DNA from: Massilia sp. CFBP 13721
GTDB taxonomy: Bacteria; Pseudomonadota; Gammaproteobacteria; Burkholderiales; Burkholderiaceae_D
Assembly (NCBI RefSeq): GCF_014842025.1
Contig: NZ_JACYUY010000017.1
Location: 62,001-126,000, forward strand
Direction of reading: 5' to 3'
Length of the DNA stretch: 64,000 nucleotides
The position numbers and the translations under genes are program-made. How positions within the stretch are numbered: the stretch's first letter is position 1; every line of letters begins with the position of its first letter. Below, piece by piece: positions 7,675 through 16,440 of this stretch. The notes below the pieces were generated by a model. That model was given only the letters and a program-made list of their open reading frames with translations, ran no database searches and had not been told where the DNA came from.

Positions 7675-9654
7675 CTAGATGCGAAAGGGCACGAATTTGT
7701 GGATGAGGCTCAGCCGCGCCTTGCCGGCTTCGAGTTCGGGTTCGGGCGTCTGGGCCGGGGTGCCGGCGGGTACCTGGGGCGTGTATTCGCTGACGATGGC
7801 CTTGACCATCGATTCGATCATGCCGCGCTCATGCGTTTCGCAAGCCATCATCAGGCAGGTGATGCAGGTCTCGAGCACGCTCGGGCGCAGGGCGTTTTCC
7901 TTCATGCGCATGATGCGAGGATGCTCGCTCGGGAACACGGTGCCGTCGGTCAGCAGTTCCTCGTGCAGCTTTTCGCCCTGGAACAGCCCGACGAACTTGA
8001 CTTCGATGTCGCCGTCCGGGTTTTGCGGGGTTTTTTCGGTCAGGCCGGACATGGCGAGCAGGGTGCGCGCCAGTTCGACGATGCGTACCGGTTCGCCCAT
8101 GTCGAGCACGAAGACGTCGCCGCCCTTGGCCATGGCGCCGGCCTGGATTACGAGCTGGGCCGCTTCCGGGATCAGCATGAAGTAGCGCGACACCTCGGGA
8201 TGGGTGATGGTCAGCGGCCCGCCACGGGCGATCTGGCGCTGGAACAGCGGAATCACCGAACCGGAAGAGCCGAGCACGTTGCCGAAGCGGACCATGCAGA
8301 AAGTCGTGCTCCCGCCATGCTTGGCAGCGGCCGCCTGGAAGATCAGCTCGGCGATACGCTTGCTGGCGCCCATGATGTTGGTCGGGCGCACCGCCTTGTC
8401 GCTCGAGATGAGCACGCAGGTTTCCACGTGGTGGCTGGCGCAGGCGGCAGCGACGACCTGGGCGCCGAGCACGTTGTTGCGCAAGCCTTCGACGATGTTC
8501 GATTCGACCAGCGGCACGTGCTTGTAGGCGGCGGCGTGGTAGACCGTGTCGACATGGTTGTCGGTCAGGATGCGCTCGACCAGGTCGGCATTGCAGACCG
8601 AACCGAGGTGGGCGTCGATGCGCAGGTCGGGAAAGCGTGTGCACAATTCCTGGCGAATCGTGTACAGCGCGAACTCCGAGTGGTCGAGCAGGTGCAGGCG
8701 GCTCGGGGCCAGGGTGACGATCTGGCGGCACAGTTCGCTGCCGATGGAGCCGCCGGCGCCGGTGACGAGCACCGTCTTGCCGCGCACGCAACGGGCAAAC
8801 AGGTCGAGCCGCGGCGGCACCGGCGGGCGGCCTAGCAGGTCTTCGAACTTGAGCTCGCGGATCGAGTCGCGTGGGCGTACCCGGTCGTCGGCCAGGTCGA
8901 CCAGCCGGCTCAGGATCTTGGTGGTGACGCCGGCGCCGGCCAGGCGCTGCATGATGTCGCGCAGGCGTTCGGCCGGCATCCCGGGGACGGCGATGACGAC
9001 GGTGCGGATGCCGTGCGCGGCGACCAGGTCGGCCAGGCGGTCGGTATGGAACACGCGCAGCCCGGCGATGGTGCGGTCGTTCAGGGCGCGCTTGTCGTCG
9101 AAGAAGCACACCGGGCGGTATTCGTCGCTCGAGCGCATCGTTTGCGCCAGGCGCGCACCCGGCTCGCCGGCGCCGTAGATGGCGACCGCATCCGAGGCGG
9201 GACGGCGCGTGCTGTGGTTGCGCAGGAAGTTGCGCATGCCGATACGCGAGGTGACGACATAGGAAAAGACGATGAACCAGTAAATCGCCAGCGCACTGCG
9301 CGGAAACATCGCGTCGTTGATCGCAAACAGCACCACGTACGCGCACAGCACCGCAATCCCGAGCGCCAGGCCGGTGGCGCTCAATAAGCGGCCGTCGATA
9401 AAACGAATCACGGCGCGATACAGGTCGGACATTGAAAATGCGGCGATCGTGACCAGGGCGACAATCAGATACGACGCCGGTCCGTAATGCGATGCGAGTT
9501 TCAGGTCGCCGCCGCGTAATAACATCGCGATCAGAAAACAGAGCGGCAATGCGACCAGGTCGATACAGACCATCAGCGCGATTTTGGTAGTCCGATGCAG
9601 CGATACCATTCCGGCGCAAAATTGGCTCAATACTCGGGTGGATATAGTTGGCAT
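7675..9654 (-). CDS. Membrane-anchored UDP-sugar 4,6-dehydratase (WbpM/CapD/FlaA1 family)
   Basis: A 659-residue protein with four hydrophobic N-terminal segments (about 25-46, 60-77, 92-114, 120-136), a CoA-binding-like region (AIYGAGEPGARLA, 158-170) and a C-terminal SDR domain. The NAD motif is VTGAGGSIGSE (297-307). The usual YxxxK is replaced by MxxxK (Met428, Lys432, in NIMGASKR), as in WbpM-type dehydratases. It would make the UDP-4-keto-6-deoxy-GlcNAc precursor of QuiNAc or FucNAc, often the initiating sugar. First gene of the operon. The start has only a weak ribosome site; Met16 is possible. Confidence 0.9.
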   Translation of the reverse strand: MPTISTRVLSQFCAGMVSLHRTTKIALMVCIDLVALPLCFLIAMLLRGGDLKLASHYGPASYLIVALVTIAAFSMSDLYRAVIRFIDGRLLSATGLALGIAVLCAYVVLFAINDAMFPRSALAIYWFIVFSYVVTSRIGMRNFLRNHSTRRPASDAVAIYGAGEPGARLAQTMRSSDEYRPVCFFDDKRALNDRTIAGLRVFHTDRLADLVAAHGIRTVVIAVPGMPAERLRDIMQRLAGAGVTTKILSRLVDLADDRVRPRDSIRELKFEDLLGRPPVPPRLDLFARCVRGKTVLVTGAGGSIGSELCRQIVTLAPSRLHLLDHSEFALYTIRQELCTRFPDLRIDAHLGSVCNADLVERILTDNHVDTVYHAAAYKHVPLVESNIVEGLRNNVLGAQVVAAACASHHVETCVLISSDKAVRPTNIMGASKRIAELIFQAAAAKHGGSTTFCMVRFGNVLGSSGSVIPLFQRQIARGGPLTITHPEVSRYFMLIPEAAQLVIQAGAMAKGGDVFVLDMGEPVRIVELARTLLAMSGLTEKTPQNPDGDIEVKFVGLFQGEKLHEELLTDGTVFPSEHPRIMRMKENALRPSVLETCITCLMMACETHERGMIESMVKAIVSEYTPQVPAGTPAQTPEPELEAGKARLSLIHKFVPFRI

Positions 9655-10193
9655 GGTGCGCGTTACTCGGTCGGGTGGATGGCGATAGCAGCGGTTATTA
9701 AATAAAAGGCTAATGAATAAACGACCAGTGAATAAACGACTGGTAAATGAACAAATGCGTAAAATCGAACAATGTATTAAGAAAGATGCCGCCGGAAATA
9801 ATTAATGCGCAAACGGATTAATGGCGGCACTTAGACTTATGGCTGTTGAGTAAGTTTATTATCTGCCTCAGTGAGATTGCTGAGTTTGACCCTGCTCAAC
9901 CGACAATTCCGAATTAAAACGAAATAGGCTGTTTATTTAATTTAGGAAATGCAATTAAGAAATAATCGCATGGCCATCGGCAATAGATTTCCGATAGGAA
10001 TATAAAACGATGGAAATTGCGCTTGTAAAGACAGAAAGCGAATGTGCGGTGGGCGAGGTGCGCGGAAAGGAGAATCGGCGCGGAACTCAGTCCGGCATGG
10101 AGGCGAATGCGCAGTAGTTCTGGGAAGGGGCCGCGCGGCAGCCTGGAAGGAAATGGAAACAGGCGCGCACCGCCGGCACGCGCCTCGGCGGCG
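9655..10193. promoter_or_regulatory. AT-rich leader/promoter region upstream of polysaccharide operon
   Basis: About 540 bases with no supported gene between the divergently positioned DUF1460 gene end and the operon start. From about 9690 to 10020 it is much richer in A+T than the flanks, and it probably carries the operon promoter and a long 5' leader. I could not pick one convincing -35/-10 pair. The repeated motif listed at 9715-9744 lies inside it. Nothing else could be assigned in 10020-10193. Confidence 0.5.
9715..9744. repeat. Direct repeat plus inverted repeat, possible operator
   Basis: GAATAAACGAC occurs at 9715-9725 and again at 9730-9740. Overlapping it, ACCAGT (9724-9729) and ACTGGT (9739-9744) form an inverted repeat with 9 bases between the arms. 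The site is 60-90 bp upstream of the polysaccharide operon start codon, a plausible place for a regulator. No regulator is identified. Confidence 0.4.
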
Positions 10194-11165
10194 TCAGGTA
10201 CCGGGACGCGGCTGCGGCGCCATCGGCGGCACCACGATGTTGTCGTTCAGGCGCAGGAACTTGAAGCCGGCCAGGCGCTGGCCATTCTTGCCCTCGCGCG
10301 CATTGCGTGCTTCGCGTTCGGCGGCGCGGGCGATGAACGAATCGAAGCTTTCCTCGCGCACCTTCGGCTCTTGCGAATGCAGGAAGTGGCGTTCGCCGTT
10401 CGGGCCCAGCACCACCAGGCCGACGTGCGAGGCCCAGTGTTCGCCGTTGCGGGTCGAGATCACGTTGACGAAGTCGCCTTCCTGCAACTGGCTGGCGATC
10501 GCCGCCACCTGCTCCTTCGGCACATAAGTCTGGCGGCTGGTTTCGACCGGGATGGCGCGCTCGGTGTTGTGGCGTGTCTTGAGGAAGCGCGCACGGTCGA
10601 CGCGCATGGCGTAACTCGGTCCATTGGCCCCGGCCAGCGCGGCGCTGACGTCGGTGACGAGCCAGCGGTTGGCGACGTTCCAGTCCATCTCGGTGTAATG
10701 GTTGCGCGTGGCTACGCCGATCACGCCGTCGCGGTAGCGGATGCGCTGCAGCATCCAGAAAAATTCTTCCCAGGAGCGCGACAGGGCCATCGCGTAAGTG
10801 TGTTCCGCGAAGACGACGCAATCGCTCTGCTGCAGGCTGAACATCGGCAAATCGTCGTGCACTTCGAACGGGAACTCGCCCAGCAGGTTCAGCACGTAGG
10901 GCTGGCCCAGGTTCTTGCGGCCGATTGCGGCGATCCGTTTGCGCAGGTCGGGCTCGGCCTGCTGCGCCCAGGCGACGTAGCGCCCGGCCTCGACCGGCGT
11001 CATCTGGAAGATCTGCTTTTGCAGCACGGCCTCGATGGGCGGCGCCGCGGTCGGCGCGGCCGGCGTGGTGGCAGGTGCGGGCGTGGAAGTCGCCGCCGGG
11101 GGCAGGGTGGACTGGCTGGCGCAACCGGCGAGGGCGGCGGCAAAGATCAGGGGGGCGAAGCGCAT
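10194..11165 (-). CDS. DUF1460 lipoprotein (putative N-acetylmuramoyl-L-alanine amidase-like)
   Basis: A 323-residue protein starting at ATG 11165, which has a GGAGACC ribosome site. The signal peptide ends in lipobox LAGC (MRFAPLIFAAALAGCAS) and is followed by a Pro/Ala/Thr-rich linker to about residue 45. The body carries DUF1460 features: LLGEFPFEV, SLQQSDCVVFAEHTYAMAL with the presumed nucleophile Cys, RYRDGVIGVATRNHYTEMDW with the His, and a late His in NGEHWASHVGLV. This is an NlpC/P60-like cysteine peptidase fold. Known relatives cleave peptidoglycan stem bonds, but the substrate here is unknown. Probably outer-membrane anchored. Confidence 0.82.
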   Translation of the reverse strand: MRFAPLIFAAALAGCASQSTLPPAATSTPAPATTPAAPTAAPPIEAVLQKQIFQMTPVEAGRYVAWAQQAEPDLRKRIAAIGRKNLGQPYVLNLLGEFPFEVHDDLPMFSLQQSDCVVFAEHTYAMALSRSWEEFFWMLQRIRYRDGVIGVATRNHYTEMDWNVANRWLVTDVSAALAGANGPSYAMRVDRARFLKTRHNTERAIPVETSRQTYVPKEQVAAIASQLQEGDFVNVISTRNGEHWASHVGLVVLGPNGERHFLHSQEPKVREESFDSFIARAAEREARNAREGKNGQRLAGFKFLRLNDNIVVPPMAPQPRPGT

Positions 11166-11399
11166 GCAAAGGTCTCCATGTTGTGTTTGCAAGACGCTAA
11201 CGCGGCTGCGCGCCGTTTGACAATCACTATTTGTCGTCCACCTATAACTTGAGTGTTGCGTAGGTCAAACATTCCTTCAAGTTATGGCTCAAGGCTTACA
11301 AGTAATTTTCCAGTTATTTACTTATAGCTAATACTATCAATATGGCAGGGACCGCCTGCCGCCTGCTGCACACCATACCTATATCCAGGAGAGAGAAGA

Positions 11400-14300
11400 A
11401 TGTTCAAACAGAAGCCGCTGGCAGCTGCCGTTTCGATGGCGCTGTGGAGCCTGACCGCCTTGCCGGCCATGGCCCAGACGACAAGCGCGGAAGCCCCGGT
11501 GCAGACCGTCGAGGTGACCGGCATCCGCGCCTCGATGGCCAAGTCGCTCAGCGTCAAGAAGAACGCAACGGCGAACGTCGAGGTCATCACGGCGGAAGAC
11601 GTGGGCAAGATGCCCGACAAGAACCTCGCCGACTCGCTCCAGCGGCTGGCCGGCGTGGCCGTGCGTACCGATTACGACGAAGCCGAAAAAGTGTCGATGC
11701 GCGGTACCAATCCGGACATGTCCCTGATCCTGTTCAACGGCCACACCGTGTCCGGCGGCGACTGGTACGTCGCCGACCAGGGTTCGAGCTCGCGCTCGAC
11801 CAGCCTGTCGCTGATGCCGTCGTCGGTGCTGAACCAGGCACTGGTATACAAGACCTCGCAGGCCAACATCGTCGACGGCGGCCTGGCCGGCACCATCAAC
11901 GTGACGACGCGCAAACCGTTGTCGCAGAAGGAACGCCTGTCGGGCCTGGTCAGCGTCGGCGCCAGCCATGCCGAGTTGCCCGGCAAGACCGCACCCGACC
12001 TGAATGCCTCGGTTACCTGGAAAAACGAAGCGAACACCTTCGGCGTGATCGCCCAGGGCTTCGCCGAAAAGCGCTTCGTGCGCCGCGACTCGGTGTCGCG
12101 TTTTGCCTACGGCACCAGCAGCGGCTGGGGCGAGATCAATACCGCGACCATGCTCGGCATCACCGATGCGTCGCTGGCCGGCACCGGCTACAAGGCGGCC
12201 GACCTGAACGGCGTACGCCTGCCGGGTTCGATGAGCTCGGAATTCGTCGAGTCCGTGCGTGACCGCAAGGGCGGCATGGTGTCGATGCAGTACAAGCCGA
12301 ACCAGGATCTCGACGTCACGATGACCGGCTTCCATTCGCAGATGAATGCGAACAACAATGGCCGCCTGACCTCGGGCGCCATCTACTCGATGCTGCTCGG
12401 TAAGAACGAACCGCTGGGCGCCACCGCGGCCGCCTCGCAGAACACGTTCTCGAATGGCCAGCGCGTCTATGCGCAAATCCGCAATCCGGTGATCGTCACC
12501 GAACGCACCATCTACGGCCACGACCTGAAAGTGCTCAAGGCCGCCGACATCGTGTACCCGAACGGCACCGTGCCCCAATACATCGGCAACTCGGAAGGCT
12601 TCTACCGCGACGGCGCGCAGGCGACCAGTTCCTTCCTCGACCTGGACGCCAAGTACCGCGTCAGCCAGGACCTGACGGTCAAGGGCCTGTTCTCGGCCAC
12701 GCGCGGCGTCGGCAAGACCGACCTCGACCAGGGCACCACGTTCGCCCGCTACGGCACTGGCGTCTCGTACGCGCTGGGCAGCCTGCACGATGCGCCTTAC
12801 GTCAAGTACCAGGGCGCGGGCGAGAACCGTCCGGGCATCAATCCGGACGGCAGCGGCTACATGATCGTCGGCCGCACCGCATCGGGTATCAAGACCACCG
12901 ACAAGGAGTTCAGCGGACAGTTCGACGCCGAATACAAGCTGAACGGCGGCTTCGTGCAGTCGATCGAGAGCGGCCTGCGCCACGCCGACCACAAGCGCTT
13001 CAGCGGCCGCTTCGGTCCGGCTTTCCGCACCCCGCTGACCTACAGCTTCAACCCCACCACCGGCGCGATCGTCCAGCCGACGCCAACCCCGACCGAGGGC
13101 TGGCAGCCGTATCCTAGCGATTTCGGCGACGGCCTGGACGGCGGCTACTGGGACAACACCGGCTTCACCTACTCGCCGGAAGCGCTGAAGGCCTATATCG
13201 CGGCCAACACCAAACCGACGACGGCCGCGTTCGAACGCCGCGTCAGTTCCGAGATCGACATGCGCGAGCGCCAGAGTTCGGCTTACATCATGGCCAACCT
13301 GGAACACGACCGCTGGTCGGGCAATGTCGGCGTGCGCTACGTGCGCACCGTGGTCGATGCCCAGATCGCCACGCCAATCCCGAACCCGCGTACCTGCCAG
13401 CGCACCGAACCGGGCAAGACGCCGGTGCCGTGCGCGGCCTATCCGGGCGCGATCGTGGATGCGGGCGACGCCGTCGCTTACTACGACAACACCGCGTTCA
13501 ATCCACTGTCGGGCACCATGTACTACAAGACGCCGACGCACAAGATCTTCAAGAACGTGCTGCCGAGCCTGAATCTGCGCTACGAGATCACGAAGGACAT
13601 GATTGCCCGCTTCGGCGCCAGCCGCACCATCGGCCGCCAGAACTACAACGTGCTCGGCAGCGGTTTCGGCACGCCGGGCTGCGATGCCAGCGGCTGCAAG
13701 GTGACCGGTCCCAATCCTGACCTGAAGCCTTTGACCTCGGACAACGTCGACCTGTCGTGGGGCTGGTACTTCGCTCCGCGTTCGGCCGTGACGGTCAGTG
13801 CCTTCCACTCCAAGATCGACGGCTACGTGAAGACCGGTACCGTCGGCACCTCGACCATCGAGCTGACCGATCCGCGCGACCAGGTCGTCAAGACCTTCTT
13901 CATCAATACCTCGTCGCAGCAGGGCGCCAAGATCACCGGCCTGGAACTGTCTTACGAGCAGCCGTTCGGCTCGTCGCCGTTCGGCTTCACCTCGAACGTC
14001 AGCCGCGCCAAGACGAAGGTCGATGACGGCCGTCCGATGGTGGGCGCCTCGGAATGGGCGGGTAACCTTGGTGTGTACTTCGAGAACGACCTGCTGTCGG
14101 CACGCCTGGTCTCGAACTACCGCGGCGAGTACGTGAACTCGTCGACGGCGCCGTCGCCGACCGCGAACAGCCAGGGTCTGTCCGTCATCAATGGCGTGAC
14201 GATGCCGACAGCGCCAACCATGGCCGCGCCGGTAACGACGCTGGCCTTCAATGTCAGCTACAACATCATGAAGAACCTGCAACTGACTTTTGATGCCACC

Positions 14301-14408
14301 AACCTGACGAACGTCAAGCGCGCCTACTATCGCTACAGCGAGGAAGAGCAACAGAAACTGGACGTCAGCGGCCGTCAGTTCTACCTGAACCTGAAGTACA
14401 AGTTCTGA
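11400..14408 (+). CDS. TonB-dependent receptor (Xanthomonas/Caulobacter-type)
   Basis: An outer-membrane active transporter of 1002 residues. The signal peptide is about 1-25 (ending AMAQ). The TonB box-like VQTVEVTGIRASMAKSLSVK and plug motif VITAEDVGKMPDKNLADSLQ are typical of the large Xanthomonas/Caulobacter subfamily, and the protein ends in a beta-strand with terminal Phe (LKYKF). AGGAGAGA precedes the start. Relatives often import oligosaccharides or other large ligands, but no polysaccharide-degrading or permease gene lies next to it, so the substrate is unknown. A good terminator follows at 14433. Confidence 0.93.
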   Translation: MFKQKPLAAAVSMALWSLTALPAMAQTTSAEAPVQTVEVTGIRASMAKSLSVKKNATANVEVITAEDVGKMPDKNLADSLQRLAGVAVRTDYDEAEKVSMRGTNPDMSLILFNGHTVSGGDWYVADQGSSSRSTSLSLMPSSVLNQALVYKTSQANIVDGGLAGTINVTTRKPLSQKERLSGLVSVGASHAELPGKTAPDLNASVTWKNEANTFGVIAQGFAEKRFVRRDSVSRFAYGTSSGWGEINTATMLGITDASLAGTGYKAADLNGVRLPGSMSSEFVESVRDRKGGMVSMQYKPNQDLDVTMTGFHSQMNANNNGRLTSGAIYSMLLGKNEPLGATAAASQNTFSNGQRVYAQIRNPVIVTERTIYGHDLKVLKAADIVYPNGTVPQYIGNSEGFYRDGAQATSSFLDLDAKYRVSQDLTVKGLFSATRGVGKTDLDQGTTFARYGTGVSYALGSLHDAPYVKYQGAGENRPGINPDGSGYMIVGRTASGIKTTDKEFSGQFDAEYKLNGGFVQSIESGLRHADHKRFSGRFGPAFRTPLTYSFNPTTGAIVQPTPTPTEGWQPYPSDFGDGLDGGYWDNTGFTYSPEALKAYIAANTKPTTAAFERRVSSEIDMRERQSSAYIMANLEHDRWSGNVGVRYVRTVVDAQIATPIPNPRTCQRTEPGKTPVPCAAYPGAIVDAGDAVAYYDNTAFNPLSGTMYYKTPTHKIFKNVLPSLNLRYEITKDMIARFGASRTIGRQNYNVLGSGFGTPGCDASGCKVTGPNPDLKPLTSDNVDLSWGWYFAPRSAVTVSAFHSKIDGYVKTGTVGTSTIELTDPRDQVVKTFFINTSSQQGAKITGLELSYEQPFGSSPFGFTSNVSRAKTKVDDGRPMVGASEWAGNLGVYFENDLLSARLVSNYRGEYVNSSTAPSPTANSQGLSVINGVTMPTAPTMAAPVTTLAFNVSYNIMKNLQLTFDATNLTNVKRAYYRYSEEEQQKLDVSGRQFYLNLKYKF

Positions 14409-14432
14409 TGGAACGTCGGCTGTAAATGACAA

Positions 14433-14457
14433 GGGGAGCCTCGGCTTCCCTTTTTTT
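14433..14457 (+). terminator. Rho-independent terminator of the TonB receptor gene
   Basis: GGGGAGC and GCTTCCC pair across a CTCG loop (one G-U pair) and are followed by seven T. It lies 25 bp after the receptor stop codon. Confidence 0.88.
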
Positions 14458-14709
14458 CAACCTTGTGTATGCCCAGTCCTACAGTACAACGCGCCCTACC
14501 GGCAGCTCATCCTTACCGCCAGTGTGCGCCACCTAACGGTGCAGCGGCTGCCGCAGGGCTATGATGAAGCCGTGTGAGTGAGGCGCCAGCGAATTCGTTC
14601 CGCAGGCCCCAAATATCTCAACAGGTTAGCCGGTCGCCTCGAGGATCGGCACCAGAATACCGGTCGATGCCAGTGGCACCGACCCTCTATAACCGGAAGC
14701 GGAGGACCG
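14458..14709. other. Intergenic region with no supported gene
   Basis: About 250 bases between the receptor terminator and the first small ORF. Reading frames here lack ribosome sites and recognisable products. A promoter for the small ORFs is expected but was not identified. Confidence 0.4.
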
Positions 14710-14892
14710 ATGTCTGCATCGACCAGGAATCCACCGAAGCACCTGGTGCGCGAATACCTCGCCCGCCGGACGCGCGACTCACAGCCGCCGCCGACGCCCG
14801 AGGAAATCCGGCGCCAGCTGGGGTGGGGGATGGTGGACGAGGAGGCGCATGACAGCCGCCGCCAGGCGCAGGCAGAGGTCGTTTTCGGATAA
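14710..14892 (+). CDS. Small hypothetical protein, 60 residues
   Basis: ATG 14710 is preceded by GCGGAGGA at good spacing. The product is charged and proline-rich in the middle (SQPPPTPEEIRRQLGWGM) with no signal peptide or membrane segment. The EEIRRQLGWGM stretch looks like a short amphipathic helix. I do not recognise a family. It lies 24 bp upstream of a second small ORF on the same strand and may share its transcript. Confidence 0.5.
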   Translation: MSASTRNPPKHLVREYLARRTRDSQPPPTPEEIRRQLGWGMVDEEAHDSRRQAQAEVVFG

Positions 14893-14916
14893 ATTGTTTT
14901 CACAGAGGAGAAGCAC

Positions 14917-15084
14917 ATGACCAAGCGTATCGGTAACAAACACGAAGCCCAGCACCGCGGCCGCGAAGAGCGCCTCGACATCCGCCGCACCAACATCGCA
15001 CGCGAGGCCGTCAAGCAAGCCACCGCCCGCGCCAAGTACCGCAACCAGGTCCGCAACCAGCCGGCGATTGCAGCGGCCGCCTGA
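14917..15084 (+). CDS. Small very basic protein, 55 residues
   Basis: ATG 14917 with the ribosome site CAGAGGAG. The product starts MTKRIGNKHEAQHRGREERL and ends in a run of Ala. It is rich in Arg, Lys and His, mostly helical by composition, and would suit RNA or DNA binding, but no family is recognised. A strong terminator 15 bp after the stop supports a real gene unit. Too short for routine gene callers. Confidence 0.55.
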   Translation: MTKRIGNKHEAQHRGREERLDIRRTNIAREAVKQATARAKYRNQVRNQPAIAAAA

Positions 15085-15099
15085 TCGCTCCCGGATCTT

Positions 15100-15135
15100 A
15101 AAAAAGCCCGCCCGGCAACGTGGCGGGCTTTTTTT
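15100..15135 (+). terminator. Rho-independent terminator after small ORF
   Basis: AAAAAAGCCCGCC (15100-15112) pairs with GGCGGGCTTTTTTT (15122-15135) around a 9-base loop. The A-tract and T-tract flank a GC-rich core, so it can act in both directions. Confidence 0.9.
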
Positions 15136-15260
15136 CGTCCCTCGCCGCCGTTTGCCGATTCCTTCGCCGTTCGCCGATCCTGCGCCGTCATTCGCCGAAA
15201 GGCGCTTTTCCTGCACCCGACTCCCCGCTATCGTGTATACATCACAACACGGAGGGCGAC

Positions 15261-15635
15261 ATGGGTAGCGACAACAACTATACGACGCGCAAGCAGATGA
15301 TGTGGGGCCTGGTTCTGATCGTGCTCGGCGTCATCTTCCTGCTCGACCGGCTGTACATCGTCGACGCGGAAACGCTGTGGCATTATTGGCCGCTGCTGCT
15401 GGTCGTGGTCGGCATCAACCAGACCATCGGCTATCCGACCGCGCGCCAGTTCCGCAATGGGCTATGGACGATCTTCACCGGCCTGTGGCTGTTCGCGGTG
15501 TTCGAGGGCTTGTTCGGCCTGACCTTCCGCAACAGCTGGCCGCTGTTCCTGCTGGTGTGGGGCGTGCTGATGGTGCTGACGCCGGTCTTCAACCGCCGCT
15601 TTCCGCAATCGAAGGAGAATGACCATGCTCAATGA
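15261..15635 (+). CDS. LiaI-like small membrane protein (DUF5668-type)
   Basis: A 124-residue protein starting at ATG 15261 with ribosome site GGAGGGC; longer in-frame starts upstream would run into the terminator. It has four hydrophobic segments (MMWGLVLIVLGVIFLLDRL, LLLVVVGIN, LWTIFTGLWLFAVFEGLF, LFLLVWGVLMVL) in the LiaI/LiaF transmembrane pattern. It overlaps the LiaF-like gene by 11 bp. Such proteins pair with LiaF-type regulators of envelope stress; the exact role in Proteobacteria is unknown. Confidence 0.8.
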   Translation: MGSDNNYTTRKQMMWGLVLIVLGVIFLLDRLYIVDAETLWHYWPLLLVVVGINQTIGYPTARQFRNGLWTIFTGLWLFAVFEGLFGLTFRNSWPLFLLVWGVLMVLTPVFNRRFPQSKENDHAQ

Positions 15636-16440
15636 TACCCCTAAGGACACCCTGGAAGACCGCCGCGCCGCGCGCCAGGCACGCCGTGCCGCCCGCCGCG
15701 CCGACCGCGCCGACCGCGGCGCCACCAGCCAGGTCTTGATGGGCGTGCTGGTGATCGCCGTCGGCCTGCTGTTCCTGCTCGATAACCTCGACATCATCGA
15801 CGTCCACGACGCGCTGGCCTTCTGGCCGCTGGTCTTCATCTTCGCCGGCGTGGCCAAGCTGCTCGATACCACCTCGCCGAACGGCTACCTGGTCGGCCTG
15901 GCCGGCATCGGCATCGGCGTCACGATGATCCTGCATCGCCTCGGCATCATCTATTTTTCGTGGCGCGCGGCCTGGCCGCTGGTGCTGATCGCGGTGGGTG
16001 CGCTGGTGGTCTACCGCGCCATGACCGGACAGCGCACGGCGCGCTTCGGCATGGTCGTGGTGGGCGAGAAGGACGAGATGCGAGACAAGCTGCAGGACGT
16101 ACCCGGCGCCGGGATGCAAACCGTCGACGTGACCGCGGTGCTGGGCGGCTTCGAGCGCCGGGTGCATACCCAGGACTTCCGCGGCGGCGAAGTGACGGCG
16201 GTGATGGGCGGCTGCGCGCTCGACATGCGCGGCGCCTCGATGACGGGAGAGGCGGTGCTGCACGTGTTCGCGTTCTGGGGCGGCGTGACCCTGAAGGTAC
16301 CGCCCGACTGGACCGTCGTCCTGCAAGGCACGCCGATCATGGGCGGCTTCGACGAGAAGACGGTGGCGCCGCCCGACAACAGCAAGCGCCTCGTGGTGCG
16401 CGGCTACGCGATCATGGGCGGCGTCGAGGTACGTAACTAA
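15625..16440 (+). CDS. LiaF/VraT-like membrane regulator
   Basis: A 271-residue protein. AGGAG at 15613-15617 best serves ATG 15625; ATG 15619 is too close. An Arg/Ala-rich N-terminal tail precedes four membrane segments (about 35-125), then a soluble beta-rich C-terminal domain with the repeated pattern TAVLGGFERR, TAVMGGCALD, FAFWGGVTL and PIMGGFDEK, typical of the LiaF C-terminal domain. In Firmicutes LiaF inhibits a cell-wall stress kinase. Here a LytS-type kinase gene follows with stop and start overlapping (TAATG), which suggests similar control. Confidence 0.85.
   Translation: MLNDTPKDTLEDRRAARQARRAARRADRADRGATSQVLMGVLVIAVGLLFLLDNLDIIDVHDALAFWPLVFIFAGVAKLLDTTSPNGYLVGLAGIGIGVTMILHRLGIIYFSWRAAWPLVLIAVGALVVYRAMTGQRTARFGMVVVGEKDEMRDKLQDVPGAGMQTVDVTAVLGGFERRVHTQDFRGGEVTAVMGGCALDMRGASMTGEAVLHVFAFWGGVTLKVPPDWTVVLQGTPIMGGFDEKTVAPPDNSKRLVVRGYAIMGGVEVRN

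Noticed and set aside
11379..14432. Minus-strand open frame of about 1000 codons antisense to the TonB receptor
   Set aside because: Mirror frame of high-GC codon bias; no ribosome site, composition rich in Arg, Ala and Val with no domain, while the plus strand encodes a clear receptor.
14559..15191. Minus-strand ORF of 210 codons over the two small plus-strand ORFs
   Set aside because: It crosses a strong terminator and lacks a ribosome site, whereas both plus-strand ORFs have good ones.
15120..15260. Longer N terminus for the LiaI-like protein
   Set aside because: The extension overlaps the terminator and is Arg/Pro-rich non-family sequence; ATG 15261 has a clear ribosome site.
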